Shown here piece by piece: positions 25,033 through 33,483 of a stretch of DNA of 64,000 nt. The DNA comes from an uncultured Williamsia sp. (GTDB lineage: Bacteria > Actinomycetota > Actinomycetes > Mycobacteriales > Mycobacteriaceae). The stretch's first letter is position 1. Every line of letters starts with the position of its first letter. The position numbers and the translations under genes are program-made. The stretch lies in contig NZ_CANLWM010000001.1 in assembly GCF_947494875.1 (NCBI RefSeq), positions 186,001-250,000 on the forward strand. Direction: 5' to 3'. The notes below the pieces were generated by a model. That model did not search any database and had not been told where the DNA came from. It was given only the letters and a program-made list of their open reading frames with translations.

Positions 25033-25077
25033 ATCCGTAGCGGTTCTTCCCGCTGAGCGGGAAAGATCGCTACGGAT
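25033..25077. terminator. palindrome containing the stop codon of the TRIC-family gene
   Basis: Arms 25033-25054 and 25056-25077 pair over 22 positions with three mismatches (outer ATCCGTAGCG / CGCTACGGAT perfect). The TAG stop of the minus-strand gene (25070-25072) lies inside the arm. A stem of this length at the end of a gene suggests a terminator. The absence of a U-run and the high symmetry also allow a repeat element. Confidence 0.55.
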
Positions 25078-25714
25078 CAGCGTTGGCGCGGCCACGGCCG
25101 ATCGGACCGGGCGCGTTGACGCCGAAGTGGACGCCGGCCATGCGGATCGCGAAGCAGAGTGCGGCGCCGACGATCGCCGACGGGAGGGCCGCGACGCCCA
25201 TCTGCGTCCCGGCGACCACCACGAGAGCACCGACCACAGCGGGGATCGCGTAGAGCCCGCTGGTCAGGACGGCCGGGATCTGCCGGATGAGCACGTCGCG
25301 CAGGCTGCCGCCGCCGACCGCGGTGATGACACCGAGGATCACCGCCTGCGCCACCCCGACCTGAAAACCGACGCCCTTCAGCGCGCCGCTCACCGCGAAC
25401 AGGCTGAGCCCCAGCGCGTCCAGCACGAGAATCGGCGTGGCCAACTTGTCCGCGAACTGACCTGACACGAACGCCACGAGGGCGCCGGCCGCGGCGACCG
25501 CGAGATACCGCCAGTCGGAGAACGTCGCCGGCGGCAGCGCGTCGAGGATGGTGTCGCGGATGAACCCGCCGCCGAGCGCGGTCATCATCCCCAGCGTCAC
25601 CACGCCGACGATGTCGAGGCGGGCCACCCGCATCGCCGTCCACGCGCCGTTCAGCGCGAACGCGAACGTCCCGGCGAGATCGAGGACGAGGAACGTCGGC
25701 GAGGTGGAGTTCAC
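25070..25714 (-). CDS. TRIC-family cation channel (YadS/UPF0126)
   Basis: 214 residues from the GTG at 25714; the open frame above it overlaps the divergent hydrolase and is not used. Seven membrane helices arranged as two similar halves: GTFAFALNGAWTAMR...TALGGGFIRDTILDALPP and GLSLFAVSGALKGVG...TAVGGGSLRDVLIRQIP. The repeated GGG.(I/L)RD motif is the hallmark of prokaryotic TRIC trimeric cation channels. It lets K+ or similar cations pass. Only 24 bases separate its start from that of the hydrolase, so the promoters overlap. Confidence 0.9.
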   Translation of the reverse strand: MNSTSPTFLVLDLAGTFAFALNGAWTAMRVARLDIVGVVTLGMMTALGGGFIRDTILDALPPATFSDWRYLAVAAAGALVAFVSGQFADKLATPILVLDALGLSLFAVSGALKGVGFQVGVAQAVILGVITAVGGGSLRDVLIRQIPAVLTSGLYAIPAVVGALVVVAGTQMGVAALPSAIVGAALCFAIRMAGVHFGVNAPGPIGRGRANADP

Positions 25715-25725
25715 GCCGATGTGTC

Positions 25726-25731
25726 TACCCT
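25726..25731 (+). promoter_or_regulatory. -10 box of leaderless promoter (hydrolase gene)
   Basis: TACCCT, seven bases before the ATG at 25739, supporting that start over the in-frame GTG at 25721. Confidence 0.5.
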
Positions 25732-25738
25732 GCTTCGC

Positions 25739-26524
25739 ATGGACCGCGTCTCGAGCCCCGACGGTGTGTCGATCGCGTACCGGGAGGCCGGGCGGGGCAG
25801 TCCCGCGGTGCTGCTCCACCCGAGCGGGCTGTCGCAGGCGGTGTGGCGAACGTTCGGCTACGTCGACGCTCTCCGTGACGACCACCGCCTGGTGATGCCG
25901 GACTTTCGCGGGCACGGCCACAGCGGCAAGCCGCACGACCCGGCTGCGTACACGATGGACCGGCTCGTGGGCGACATCATCGCCGTGATCGACGAACTCG
26001 GCCTCGACCGGGTGAGCATCGTCGGGTACTCCCTGGGTTCACGCGCGGCGCTCACCTTCGCGGCGACACATCCCGACCGGCTCGACCGACTCGTCCTCGG
26101 CGGCACCAGTTCTCGGGCGCTCAAGGGAGCTTTCGACGATCTGTTCTTCCCCGGATGCGTGGCCGTCCTGCGCGACGAGGGGACCGCGGCGTTCCTGGAG
26201 GGTTGGCAACGACAGCGCGGCACGACCCTCGACCCGGGAAGCCGTGCCGCGTTCGAGGCGAACGACGCGACCGCACTGGCCGCCTACATGACGAGCGTCG
26301 ACGCCGAGCCCGGCGTCCCCGACGACGATCTCGCCGAGATCACCTCTCCGACACTGGCGTTCGTCGGGTCACAGGACGGCGGGCGACTGGAGGACACCCG
26401 CCACGTGGCGGCGACCATCCCCGGCTGCCGACTGCTCGTCGTCGACGGCACCGACCACGCGACCACCCTCGCGGCGACGGCGGAGGTGCTCCCGGCGATC
26501 CGGGAGCACCTCGCGGCGCGATAG
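25739..26524 (+). CDS. alpha/beta hydrolase
   Basis: 261 residues, cytosolic alpha/beta-hydrolase fold. LHPSGLSQAVWR replaces the usual HG oxyanion motif, DFRGHGHSGKP follows, the nucleophile lies in GYSLGSRAA, and the likely His is in DGTDHATTL. The family ranges from esterases to haloperoxidase-like enzymes; the Pro-Ser after the His is unusual and the substrate is unknown. It converges on the EthA-like monooxygenase gene with 6 bases between. Baeyer-Villiger enzymes make esters, so an adjacent esterase would be a logical partner, but the two are on opposite strands. Confidence 0.85.
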   Translation: MDRVSSPDGVSIAYREAGRGSPAVLLHPSGLSQAVWRTFGYVDALRDDHRLVMPDFRGHGHSGKPHDPAAYTMDRLVGDIIAVIDELGLDRVSIVGYSLGSRAALTFAATHPDRLDRLVLGGTSSRALKGAFDDLFFPGCVAVLRDEGTAAFLEGWQRQRGTTLDPGSRAAFEANDATALAAYMTSVDAEPGVPDDDLAEITSPTLAFVGSQDGGRLEDTRHVAATIPGCRLLVVDGTDHATTLAATAEVLPAIREHLAAR

Positions 26525-26530
26525 GACGAC

Positions 26531-28039
26531 TCAGACGTCGGCGGTCTGACGGACCCGACCGAACGTCATCGCGTCGGTGACCTTGCCGCGCTTCTCGTCG
26601 ATCGTGTCGAGCACCACGTTGGCCCGGACACGCCACGGCTGCTCCGGCGCCGAGCGCGGCAGCGCGTCGGCCGAACGCGCGATGTACCCGGACTTCAGGT
26701 CCACCATCGGCTCCTGCGGCAGCGGCGCGTCACCGCGGTCCGGGTAGGCGTGGGTGTACCCGTTCTGACCCATGTAGGCGATCAGCTCGGCCACGGCCTT
26801 CGAGGTCAGGTCGGCCCGCAGCGTCCACGACGCGTTCGTGTAGCCGAACGTCCACGCGAAGTTGGGCACTCCGTCGAGCATCCGACCCCGGTAGAGGACG
26901 TGCTCGTTCGGCTTCATCTCCTCGCCGTCGATCGACAGCCGGATTCCACCGAACACCAGGAGCTGCAGACCCGTCGCGGTGACGACGATGTCGGCGTCGA
27001 GGTGATCGCCGGACGACAGCCGGACACCGGTCGCGTCGAACGACGCGATGGTGTCGGTGACGATGTCGGCCTTGCCCTTCTTGATCGCCCGGTACAGATC
27101 GCCGTCGGGGATGACACAGAGCCGCTGATCCCACGGGTTGTAGGTCGGGTTGAAGTGCGTGTCGACGTCGTAGTCCTTGGGCAGCACACGCTTGGCCAGA
27201 CCGCGCAGACGAGCGCGCGCCGAGTCCGGGTACTTGCGGCAGTACAGGTAGAACGCCAAGGCGATCCCGGCGTTCTTGAACCGCACGATGCGGTGCGCGA
27301 GGCCGGCGGGCAGTCGCTTGCGCAGAGCGTGTGCGATCCGGTCCTTCGACGGCAGGATGGTGATGTACGTGGGCGACCGCTGGAGCATGGTCACCTTCTC
27401 GGCGTCCCGGGACATCGACGGGATCAGCGTGATCGCCGTTGCGCCGCTGCCGATCACGACGACCTTCTTGCCGGCGTGGTCGAGGTCCTCGGGCCACTGC
27501 TGCGGGTGCACGACGGTGCCCGTGAAGTCCTCGATGCCCGGGAACTCCGGCGTGTAGCCGCCGGAGTAGTCGTAGTAGCCGGTGCACAGGAAGAAGAACC
27601 GGCATCGCACGGTCTGCGTCTGGCCGCCGACCTCGGTGACGACGGTCCACTCGTCGGTCGTGGTGTCGAAATCGGCCGAACGCACGGACACCCCGAACCG
27701 GATCCGCTCGGTGATGCCGTACTCGTCGGCCGCGTCGGCGATGTACTGCCGGATGTCGGCACCATCGGCGATGCTCTTCTCCCCCTCCCAGGGGCGGAAG
27801 GGATAGCTCAGCGTGTAGATGTCACTGTCGGACCGGATCCCGGGGTAGCGGAACAGGTCCCACGTGCCGCCGATGCGGTCACGCTGCTCGAGCAGTGCGT
27901 AGCGGATACCGGGATTGCGCTCGACGAGCCGGTAGGCGGCGTCGATCCCCGAGAGCCCCGCGCCGACGATGACGACGTCGAGGAACTCCGACGAACGATC
28001 ACCGGCACCACCGGTCGAACGGTCCTGCACCTGGGTCAT
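26531..28039 (-). CDS. Baeyer-Villiger-type flavin monooxygenase (EthA-like)
   Basis: 502 residues. The FAD motif GAGLSG lies at 26-31, and the Baeyer-Villiger fingerprint FxGxxxHxxxWP is exact at 172-183 (FTGTVVHPQQWP). The NADPH motif GSGATA follows at about 197. EthA in Mycobacterium tuberculosis, which activates ethionamide, has the same length and layout. The reaction inserts oxygen next to a carbonyl to give an ester or lactone, or oxidises sulfur. A ribosome site (AAAGGA) precedes the ATG. A TetR-type palindrome at 28075-28097 lies 36 bases upstream, but no TetR gene is adjacent, unlike the ethA-ethR layout. Confidence 0.9.
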   Translation of the reverse strand: MTQVQDRSTGGAGDRSSEFLDVVIVGAGLSGIDAAYRLVERNPGIRYALLEQRDRIGGTWDLFRYPGIRSDSDIYTLSYPFRPWEGEKSIADGADIRQYIADAADEYGITERIRFGVSVRSADFDTTTDEWTVVTEVGGQTQTVRCRFFFLCTGYYDYSGGYTPEFPGIEDFTGTVVHPQQWPEDLDHAGKKVVVIGSGATAITLIPSMSRDAEKVTMLQRSPTYITILPSKDRIAHALRKRLPAGLAHRIVRFKNAGIALAFYLYCRKYPDSARARLRGLAKRVLPKDYDVDTHFNPTYNPWDQRLCVIPDGDLYRAIKKGKADIVTDTIASFDATGVRLSSGDHLDADIVVTATGLQLLVFGGIRLSIDGEEMKPNEHVLYRGRMLDGVPNFAWTFGYTNASWTLRADLTSKAVAELIAYMGQNGYTHAYPDRGDAPLPQEPMVDLKSGYIARSADALPRSAPEQPWRVRANVVLDTIDEKRGKVTDAMTFGRVRQTADV

Positions 28040-28074
28040 GGCATTCCTTTCGGTCTGCCGACCACGGTACCCAG

Positions 28075-28097
28075 CTTATTGACGGGTCGTCAATAAG
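28075..28097. promoter_or_regulatory. TetR-type operator upstream of the EthA-like gene
   Basis: CTTATTGACG (28075-28084) and CGTCAATAAG (28088-28097) are perfect 10-base inverted arms with a three-base spacer. The site lies upstream of the monooxygenase gene and covers the TGA of the upstream ECF transporter gene (28090-28092). Symmetry and size suit a TetR-family dimer. The regulator must be encoded elsewhere. Confidence 0.6.
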
Positions 28098-30918
28098 AAC
28101 TGCCGACGAGCGTCGCGCAGCTGATCGTGAGGGCGAGGATCGCCAGGATGACCAGCACGTCGACGACGCCCGGCCGCCGGTCCCGGCGCGCGACCGGACC
28201 GATGCCGCCGCGGTTGTCCATCGAGGTGGCGACCTCACGGGCGTTCTGGATGGCGAGGCTGCAGACGATCGGCAGGCAGGCGCTCCACTGCACCGCCCGT
28301 TGCGTGATCGACTGCGGGCCGGGGGTGCGGCGTTGGCCGATCGTCTGCAGGAGGGCGCGGAAGTCGGTGAGCAGGAAGGGCAGCAGCCGCAGGGCGACGG
28401 TCACCCCGACCGCGACCGGCTGCACCGGGATGCGCACCCGAGCGAACCAGCCCACGACCCGCTGCAGGAACGCGGGCACCTCCACCATCGGCGTCGTCCA
28501 GCAGAACAGCAGCGACAGGTACAGCGAGACGACGGTGATGGAGATGAGGATCCCGAACGTGCTCGCACCACCGAGTCCGAGGCGGACGTCGGCGACCGTC
28601 ACGTAGGGCGCGCCGCCGCCGAACGCGGTGAGCGAGCCGCCCAGGAGCGCGACCACCGGCACCCACCACGGCAGGCGGGGAAGCGTTCGCAGCGAGATCC
28701 GCCCGGCGAGCGTCCATGCCACCGCGACGAGCGCAGCGGCGCCGACAGTCGTCCACGACGGGTTCCAGCCGAGCATGAGGGCCGTCGCGACGATCGCCAG
28801 CACCTTGGTCCCGACCCACAGTCGCTTCGCGGGTGACGGCTGCGGCAACACACGACCCACGACACCGATCAGCGACGCGCGAGATGCCTTGCCGCGCAGC
28901 GGCTCGTCGACGTCCGGCAACGGGGACACCTCGACGACCCGGTCGGCGATCGCCATGAGCTCGGTCTCGTCGTGTGTGACGATCACCAGCGTGGTGCCCG
29001 AGGCGCGGACCCGCGCCAGGGCAGCCACCATCGCCTGTCGCGACGCGGTGTCGAGGCCGGCGAGCGGCTCGTCGAGGACCAGGAGGCGCGGTCGGGCCGC
29101 GAGCAGTCCTGCCAACGCCACCCGTCGCTGCTGGCCGACGCTGAGGTTGTCGATCCGGGCCTCGGCGACCTGTGCCGGGTCGAGCCCGAGCTCTCGAAGC
29201 GCCTGCCACACGAGGCGGCCGTTCGCGCGGTCGACGCCGGCGGCGTCACAGATGTCGTCGCGGACGCGGGAGCGGACCAGCGACAGTCGCGCGAACTGGT
29301 GGCCGTAGAGGGCGCAGGTGCGGTCGTTGCGGACCGGTTCCCCGTCGACGAGAACCGTTCCCTCGACCGGCTTCTCGATCCCGGCGAGCACGCGCGCCAA
29401 GGTGGTCTTGCCGGCACCGTTGGCACCGGTGATGAGCACCGTCTGCCCCGGCGTGATCGACATCGACACGTCGCGCAGGACCGGTCGCTGCCACGGGGTG
29501 CCGCTGTCGTGGGCGAATCGGAGGCTGTCGACGCGTACCGCGCCGCCGCGCAGCCACCGGCCGCCTCCGTCGGCCACGGGGACCGCGGGCTCCCAGGTGC
29601 CGCCGGGGACGACGACCGTCGAGTCGGCACCCGTCATCTCGGCGGGATCGTGGGTCACGTGCACGACGGCGGTGCCCGCGTCGGCGAGTCCGCGGTAGAG
29701 CCGCATCAGCCCGTCGCGGCCCGCGGCGTCGATCATCGCGGTGCTCTCGTCGCTCACGAGGAGCGCGGGGTCGCGGACGAGCGCCGACGCGACGGCCAGC
29801 CGCTGAAGTTGTCCGCCGGACAACCGGGACGTCTCGGCGTCGAGGTCCAGGTCGAGTCCGACGCGACGGAGCACCGCCTGCGAGCGCTCCGGCGTCATGT
29901 CCGACACACCCCAGGCGAGGTCGTCGCCGACGGCGAGGCCCAGCACGGAGGTCTCCGGTCGCTGCCCGATCATCGCCGTTCCGCCGGGCATCCCGAGTCC
30001 GACCGCGCCCGGGCGCCACACCTCACCGGCGGTCGGGGTCCGGCCCGAGATCACGCGGGCCAGGGTCGATTTGCCCGCGCCGTTGTGTCCGACGACCGCG
30101 ACCAGGGACCGCGGCAGCACGTCGACGTCGACACCGGCGATCGCGGGCACGGTGGTCTCCGGGTGCACCACCGTGACGCCGCGGGCGTGCAGGGGGACCG
30201 GCGCGACCACGGCGGTGTCGTCGCCGGGGGCGTCGTCGGTCGCGACCGCGCCCAGCCGGCGCGCGATCGACCGCGCCGGCCGCCAGACGAAGAACGTCGT
30301 GAGCAGCACGCCGAGTGTGGAGCCGATGAGCCCGACGACGGCGATCGTGACGGGCCACACCTCGAGGGCGCGCCGTACGGCGGCGTCGAACTCCTCCACC
30401 TGGGCGATGCCCGCGTTGGCGAAGAGTCGGGCGGTCCCGCCGATTCCGTTGCGGATGTTGTCGAACACGAACTCGCGGTAGCTCGAGAACACGGCGAGGA
30501 GACCGGTGGTGAGGGCGGCCGACGGTACACCGACGATCACCAGGGCCCGCACGATCACCGACGGCGGCGACCATCCCCGTCGGATCGCGATACCGGAGAA
30601 GCAGCCCGCGATCGCTGCGGCGCCGACCATGTTCGCGGCCGTGTACCCGCCGAACAGCAGCCCGACGATCCATCCGACCACGGTCGCGAGCACACACACC
30701 GACAGTCGTCGTCGGATGCCGAGCACCGCGAACGGGATCGACGCGACGAGCATGGCCGCGCCGGCGATCGGCAGGATGCGGCTCAGGACACAGATGGCGG
30801 CGGCGACGTCGGCCAGGACCGCGGCCTCGGCGACCTCCGGGGCCGAGATGCGTCGGCGGGGCGTCTTCGGCCGGGGCGGTGCCTCCGGGTGCGCACGACG
30901 CAGGGTCGGGTGTGCCAC
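28090..30918 (-). CDS. single-chain ECF transporter (membrane domain, two ATPases, EcfT)
   Basis: 942 residues. The order is: about six membrane helices at 35-215; ATPase 1 at 240-450 (Walker A GHNGAGKS 277-284, LSGGQ 366-370, Walker B ending SDE 389-391, His423); ATPase 2 at 460-670 (GANGAGKT 498-505, LSVGQ 592-596, LLVLDE 612-617, His649); an EcfT-like membrane domain at 700-942. An energy-coupling-factor vitamin/metal importer normally splits these over three or four chains. The first domain would be the substrate-binding S component, but its family is not clear, so the substrate is unknown. In M. tuberculosis a related EcfT and ATPase pair are separate genes (Rv2325c/Rv2326c, from memory). 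Confidence 0.88.
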   Translation of the reverse strand: MAHPTLRRAHPEAPPRPKTPRRRISAPEVAEAAVLADVAAAICVLSRILPIAGAAMLVASIPFAVLGIRRRLSVCVLATVVGWIVGLLFGGYTAANMVGAAAIAGCFSGIAIRRGWSPPSVIVRALVIVGVPSAALTTGLLAVFSSYREFVFDNIRNGIGGTARLFANAGIAQVEEFDAAVRRALEVWPVTIAVVGLIGSTLGVLLTTFFVWRPARSIARRLGAVATDDAPGDDTAVVAPVPLHARGVTVVHPETTVPAIAGVDVDVLPRSLVAVVGHNGAGKSTLARVISGRTPTAGEVWRPGAVGLGMPGGTAMIGQRPETSVLGLAVGDDLAWGVSDMTPERSQAVLRRVGLDLDLDAETSRLSGGQLQRLAVASALVRDPALLVSDESTAMIDAAGRDGLMRLYRGLADAGTAVVHVTHDPAEMTGADSTVVVPGGTWEPAVPVADGGGRWLRGGAVRVDSLRFAHDSGTPWQRPVLRDVSMSITPGQTVLITGANGAGKTTLARVLAGIEKPVEGTVLVDGEPVRNDRTCALYGHQFARLSLVRSRVRDDICDAAGVDRANGRLVWQALRELGLDPAQVAEARIDNLSVGQQRRVALAGLLAARPRLLVLDEPLAGLDTASRQAMVAALARVRASGTTLVIVTHDETELMAIADRVVEVSPLPDVDEPLRGKASRASLIGVVGRVLPQPSPAKRLWVGTKVLAIVATALMLGWNPSWTTVGAAALVAVAWTLAGRISLRTLPRLPWWVPVVALLGGSLTAFGGGAPYVTVADVRLGLGGASTFGILISITVVSLYLSLLFCWTTPMVEVPAFLQRVVGWFARVRIPVQPVAVGVTVALRLLPFLLTDFRALLQTIGQRRTPGPQSITQRAVQWSACLPIVCSLAIQNAREVATSMDNRGGIGPVARRDRRPGVVDVLVILAILALTISCATLVGSSY

Positions 30919-30984
30919 GAACCACCCCTCTCACGCTGCGCCGACGATGTCCGAATCCAGGGTGCCAGAGCGGTGGGGACGATT

Positions 30985-31019
30985 CCGGCGCCGACTGGAC
31001 GCCATGGGGTCGGCGCCGG
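30985..31019. terminator. hairpin between crotonase and ECF transporter genes
   Basis: CCGGCGCCGAC (30985-30995) and GTCGGCGCCGG (31009-31019) are perfect 11-base arms with a 13-base loop. It follows the stop of the upstream minus-strand crotonase gene (31040). It is probably that gene's terminator; a leader hairpin of the ECF gene is the alternative. Confidence 0.55.
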
Positions 31020-31039
31020 GTGCCGAGACGCTCGTCGGG

Positions 31040-31822
31040 TCAGTCGGCGTCGGCCGCAGCGCCGTGTCGCCCGGCTCCGGCGGCGAAGCGCGCAGCACCC
31101 TCTGCCGTGCCGTTGACCAGCGACGTCGCGCCGTGCCGGGTCTCGTTGAGCAGCGCCTGAGGCAGGGACAGGCCGTGCTGTTCGCGGGCGGACAACCGGT
31201 CCTGCCGGAGGCAAGTCTGAGGAAACGCTGCGAGTTCGCGGGCGAGGGTCTGTGCGGCCTCGACGGCGGTGCCCGACGCGACGACGCGGTTCGCGAGTCC
31301 CATGGTCAGCGCCTCGTCGGCGTGCACGGCGCGCCCGGTGAGGATGAGGTCCATGGCCCGGCTCTCGCCGATCAGTCGCGGCAGTCGGACCGTCCCTCCG
31401 TCGATCAGCGGCACGCCCCACCGGCGACAGAAGACGCCGAACACCGCGTCGTCGGCCGCGACGCGGAGGTCGGCCCAGAGCGCCAACTCGAGCCCGCCCG
31501 CGACGGCGTACCCCTCGATGGCGGCGATCACCGGCTTCGACAGCTCCATCCGGGAGACCCCCATCGGGGCGTCGCCGTCGGGGGCGAAGCGGTTGATCCG
31601 CGCGGGATCGCCCGCGATGGCTCCCAGGTCCGCGCCGGAGCAGAACGTCGACCCCGCCCCGGCGAGAACCGCGACGGCCGCGTCGTCGTCGGCGTCGAAC
31701 GCGCGGAACGCGGCGGCGAGCGCCTCGGCCGTCGGTCGGTCGACCGCGTTGCGGACGTCGGGGCGGTCGATGGTGACGGTGGTGACCGGGCCGTCGCGGT
31801 GGACTCCGACGAGATCTCTCAT
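31040..31822 (-). CDS. enoyl-CoA hydratase/isomerase family protein
   Basis: 260 residues. Crotonase fold with GSTFCSGADLGAI (about 57-69) and EGYAVAGGLELALWADLRVAADDAVFGVFCRRWGVPLIDGGTVRLPRLIG. The usual second catalytic Glu is replaced in PLIDGGT by Asp or Gly, so activity may not be plain hydration. A TAGCCT -10 box 6 bases upstream of the ATG indicates a leaderless transcript. The hairpin at 30985-31019 ends it. The CoA substrate is unknown. Confidence 0.85.
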   Translation of the reverse strand: MRDLVGVHRDGPVTTVTIDRPDVRNAVDRPTAEALAAAFRAFDADDDAAVAVLAGAGSTFCSGADLGAIAGDPARINRFAPDGDAPMGVSRMELSKPVIAAIEGYAVAGGLELALWADLRVAADDAVFGVFCRRWGVPLIDGGTVRLPRLIGESRAMDLILTGRAVHADEALTMGLANRVVASGTAVEAAQTLARELAAFPQTCLRQDRLSAREQHGLSLPQALLNETRHGATSLVNGTAEGAARFAAGAGRHGAAADAD

Positions 31823-31828
31823 GCAGCG

Positions 31829-31834
31829 AGGCTA
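31829..31834 (-). promoter_or_regulatory. -10 box of leaderless promoter (crotonase gene)
   Basis: TAGCCT on the minus strand, six bases before the ATG at 31822. Confidence 0.5.
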
Positions 31835-31845
31835 GGCCCCATCCC

Positions 31846-32403
31846 TCAGCGCTGGACCAGGTAGCGCAGGTAGGTCCACCCCGAGGCCCGGAAGACCCGC
31901 GACTCGGCGAGCGAGAGCTCCCATCGGTGGCCGCTCGGGTAGAACGGCGTGCCACCGCCCAGCACCGTGGGGAGCAGATATGGGTCCACCTGATCGACGA
32001 GGTCGGCGACGGACGCGGCCAGTCGTGCCCCGCCGATGCTGAGCGTCCCCGCGGTCTCCGCCTTCAGGCGCACGATCTCGTCGCGGGTCTCCGCGCTGCG
32101 CACGAGTCGGCACCCGTCGGGCACCGATTCCAGGGAGTCCGAGAACACGATGCGCGGCGTCGCACGGTAGATCTGGGCGAACTCCGCCTCGACCGGTTCT
32201 GCGTCGTCGCGGTCGGGGGACGTCCAGAAGCCCTCCATCACGTCGTACAGGCGACGTCCGAACAGGAAGGCCGCCGTGTCGCGGGCCTGCACATTGGACG
32301 CCTTGTGCATCTCCTCGTCGGGGACGCCGAACCCGATGCTCCCGGTCTCGTCCTCGATGTAGCCGTCGAGGGAGATGTGCATGCCGTAGGTCAGGATCCC
32401 CAT
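31846..32403 (-). CDS. RibD C-terminal/DHFR-like reductase
   Basis: 185 residues of the dihydrofolate-reductase-like RibD_C fold. MHISLDGYIEDETG at the start, AFLFGRRLYDVMEGFW, and GGARLAASVADLVDQVDPYLLPTVLGGGTPFYP near the end carry the NADPH contacts. Such stand-alone proteins (YwjB/YyaP-like) are common in actinobacteria and not tied to riboflavin synthesis. Its start lies 17 bases from the divergent crotonase start (32421), so the two promoters overlap fully. Confidence 0.85.
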   Translation of the reverse strand: MGILTYGMHISLDGYIEDETGSIGFGVPDEEMHKASNVQARDTAAFLFGRRLYDVMEGFWTSPDRDDAEPVEAEFAQIYRATPRIVFSDSLESVPDGCRLVRSAETRDEIVRLKAETAGTLSIGGARLAASVADLVDQVDPYLLPTVLGGGTPFYPSGHRWELSLAESRVFRASGWTYLRYLVQR

Positions 32404-32408
32404 GTGGC

Positions 32409-32414
32409 TAGTGT
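32409..32414 (+). promoter_or_regulatory. -10 box of leaderless promoter (crotonase gene)
   Basis: TAGTGT, six bases before the ATG at 32421, inside a 17-base divergent gap. Confidence 0.5.
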
Positions 32415-32420
32415 CACACC

Positions 32421-33473
32421 ATGAGCGACGACTCGGACATCGTTACCCCGACCGACGGCGGCGATCGGCCTGCCGGCTGGCGCGACGACTGGACAGCCGT
32501 GCCGCCGGTCTCCGCGGCGCGGCACCGCACACCACCGGACTCGCTCGAGTTCCCGACACTGACCTACGAGGTCACCGATCGCGTCGCCCGCATCACCTTC
32601 AACCGCCCGCGCCACGGCAACGCGATCACCGCCGACACCCCACGCGACATCGCGGCGGCCGTCGAACATGCCGACCTCGACCCGCGCGTCCACGTGATCC
32701 TGTTGTCGGGGCGGGGCAAGGGGTTCTGCGGCGGCTACGACCTCGGGATGTTCGCCGAACGGTGGGAGGACCCGGGCGCCGACGAGACCGGCAAGGCCAC
32801 CCATCAGGTGAGCGTCGACGGCACCGTCCTCGACCCCGTGGTCCAGGCGACCAACCACGACCCGAGCGGGCAGTGGGACCCGATGGTCGACTACGCGATG
32901 ATGAGCCGTAACGGACGAGGCTTCGCCAGTCTGCTGCACGCCGACAAGCCCGTCGTCGCCAAACTGCACGGCTTCTGCATAGCCGGCGGCACCGACATCG
33001 CGCTGCACTGCGACCAGATCATCACCGCCGACGACGTCCGCATCGGCTATCCACCCGTCCGCGTGTGGGGTGTGCCGTCGACGGGACTGTGGGCGCACCG
33101 CATCGGAGACCAACGCGCCAAGCGGATGCTGTTCACCGGCGACAGCATCGACGGGAAGACCGCCGTCGACTGGGGACTCGCCGTCGAGTCCGCGCCGGCG
33201 GATCAGCTCGACGAGGTCGTCGAGGACTACGTCGCCCGCATCGCCCGGATGCCGATCAACCAGCTGATGATGGTGAAACTCGCCCTGAACAGTGCGTTGC
33301 TGTCACAGGGTGTGGCCACTTCGGCGATGATCAGCACGGTGTTCGACGGGGTCTCCCGCCACACTCGCGAGGGCTACGCCTTCCAGAGCCGTTCGGCGAC
33401 AGCCGGATTCAAGCAGGCTGTCCGCGAACGCGACGAGCCGTTCGGGGATTGGCGCGGTACGCCGAAGTCGTAG
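32421..33473 (+). CDS. crotonase-family protein with extended N-terminus
   Basis: 350 residues, about 80-90 longer than a simple enoyl-CoA hydratase. The extra N-terminal 45 residues are polar, and an insertion follows the first oxyanion loop (GKGFCGGYDLGMFAERWEDPGADETGKATHQVSVDG). Oxyanion loop 2 is HGFCIAGGTDIALHCDQIITADDVRIGYPPVRVWGVPSTGLW. The usual catalytic Glu pair is not evident. Long crotonases with this layout occur in actinobacterial lipid and steroid loci. The last codon is followed by a TAG that also forms the -10 box of the next gene. Confidence 0.83.
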   Translation: MSDDSDIVTPTDGGDRPAGWRDDWTAVPPVSAARHRTPPDSLEFPTLTYEVTDRVARITFNRPRHGNAITADTPRDIAAAVEHADLDPRVHVILLSGRGKGFCGGYDLGMFAERWEDPGADETGKATHQVSVDGTVLDPVVQATNHDPSGQWDPMVDYAMMSRNGRGFASLLHADKPVVAKLHGFCIAGGTDIALHCDQIITADDVRIGYPPVRVWGVPSTGLWAHRIGDQRAKRMLFTGDSIDGKTAVDWGLAVESAPADQLDEVVEDYVARIARMPINQLMMVKLALNSALLSQGVATSAMISTVFDGVSRHTREGYAFQSRSATAGFKQAVRERDEPFGDWRGTPKS

Positions 33474-33476
33474 GCT
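33471..33476 (+). promoter_or_regulatory. -10 box of leaderless promoter (33484 gene), overlapping a stop codon
   Basis: TAGGCT, seven bases before the ATG at 33484. Its first three bases are the TAG stop of the preceding crotonase gene. Confidence 0.45.
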
Positions 33477-33483
33477 CGCCGGT

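Noticed and set aside
28972-31116. Plus-strand open frame of 714 codons
   Set aside because: It is antisense to the ECF transporter gene, whose domains and motifs are unmistakable; the product is Arg/Gly-rich with no domain.
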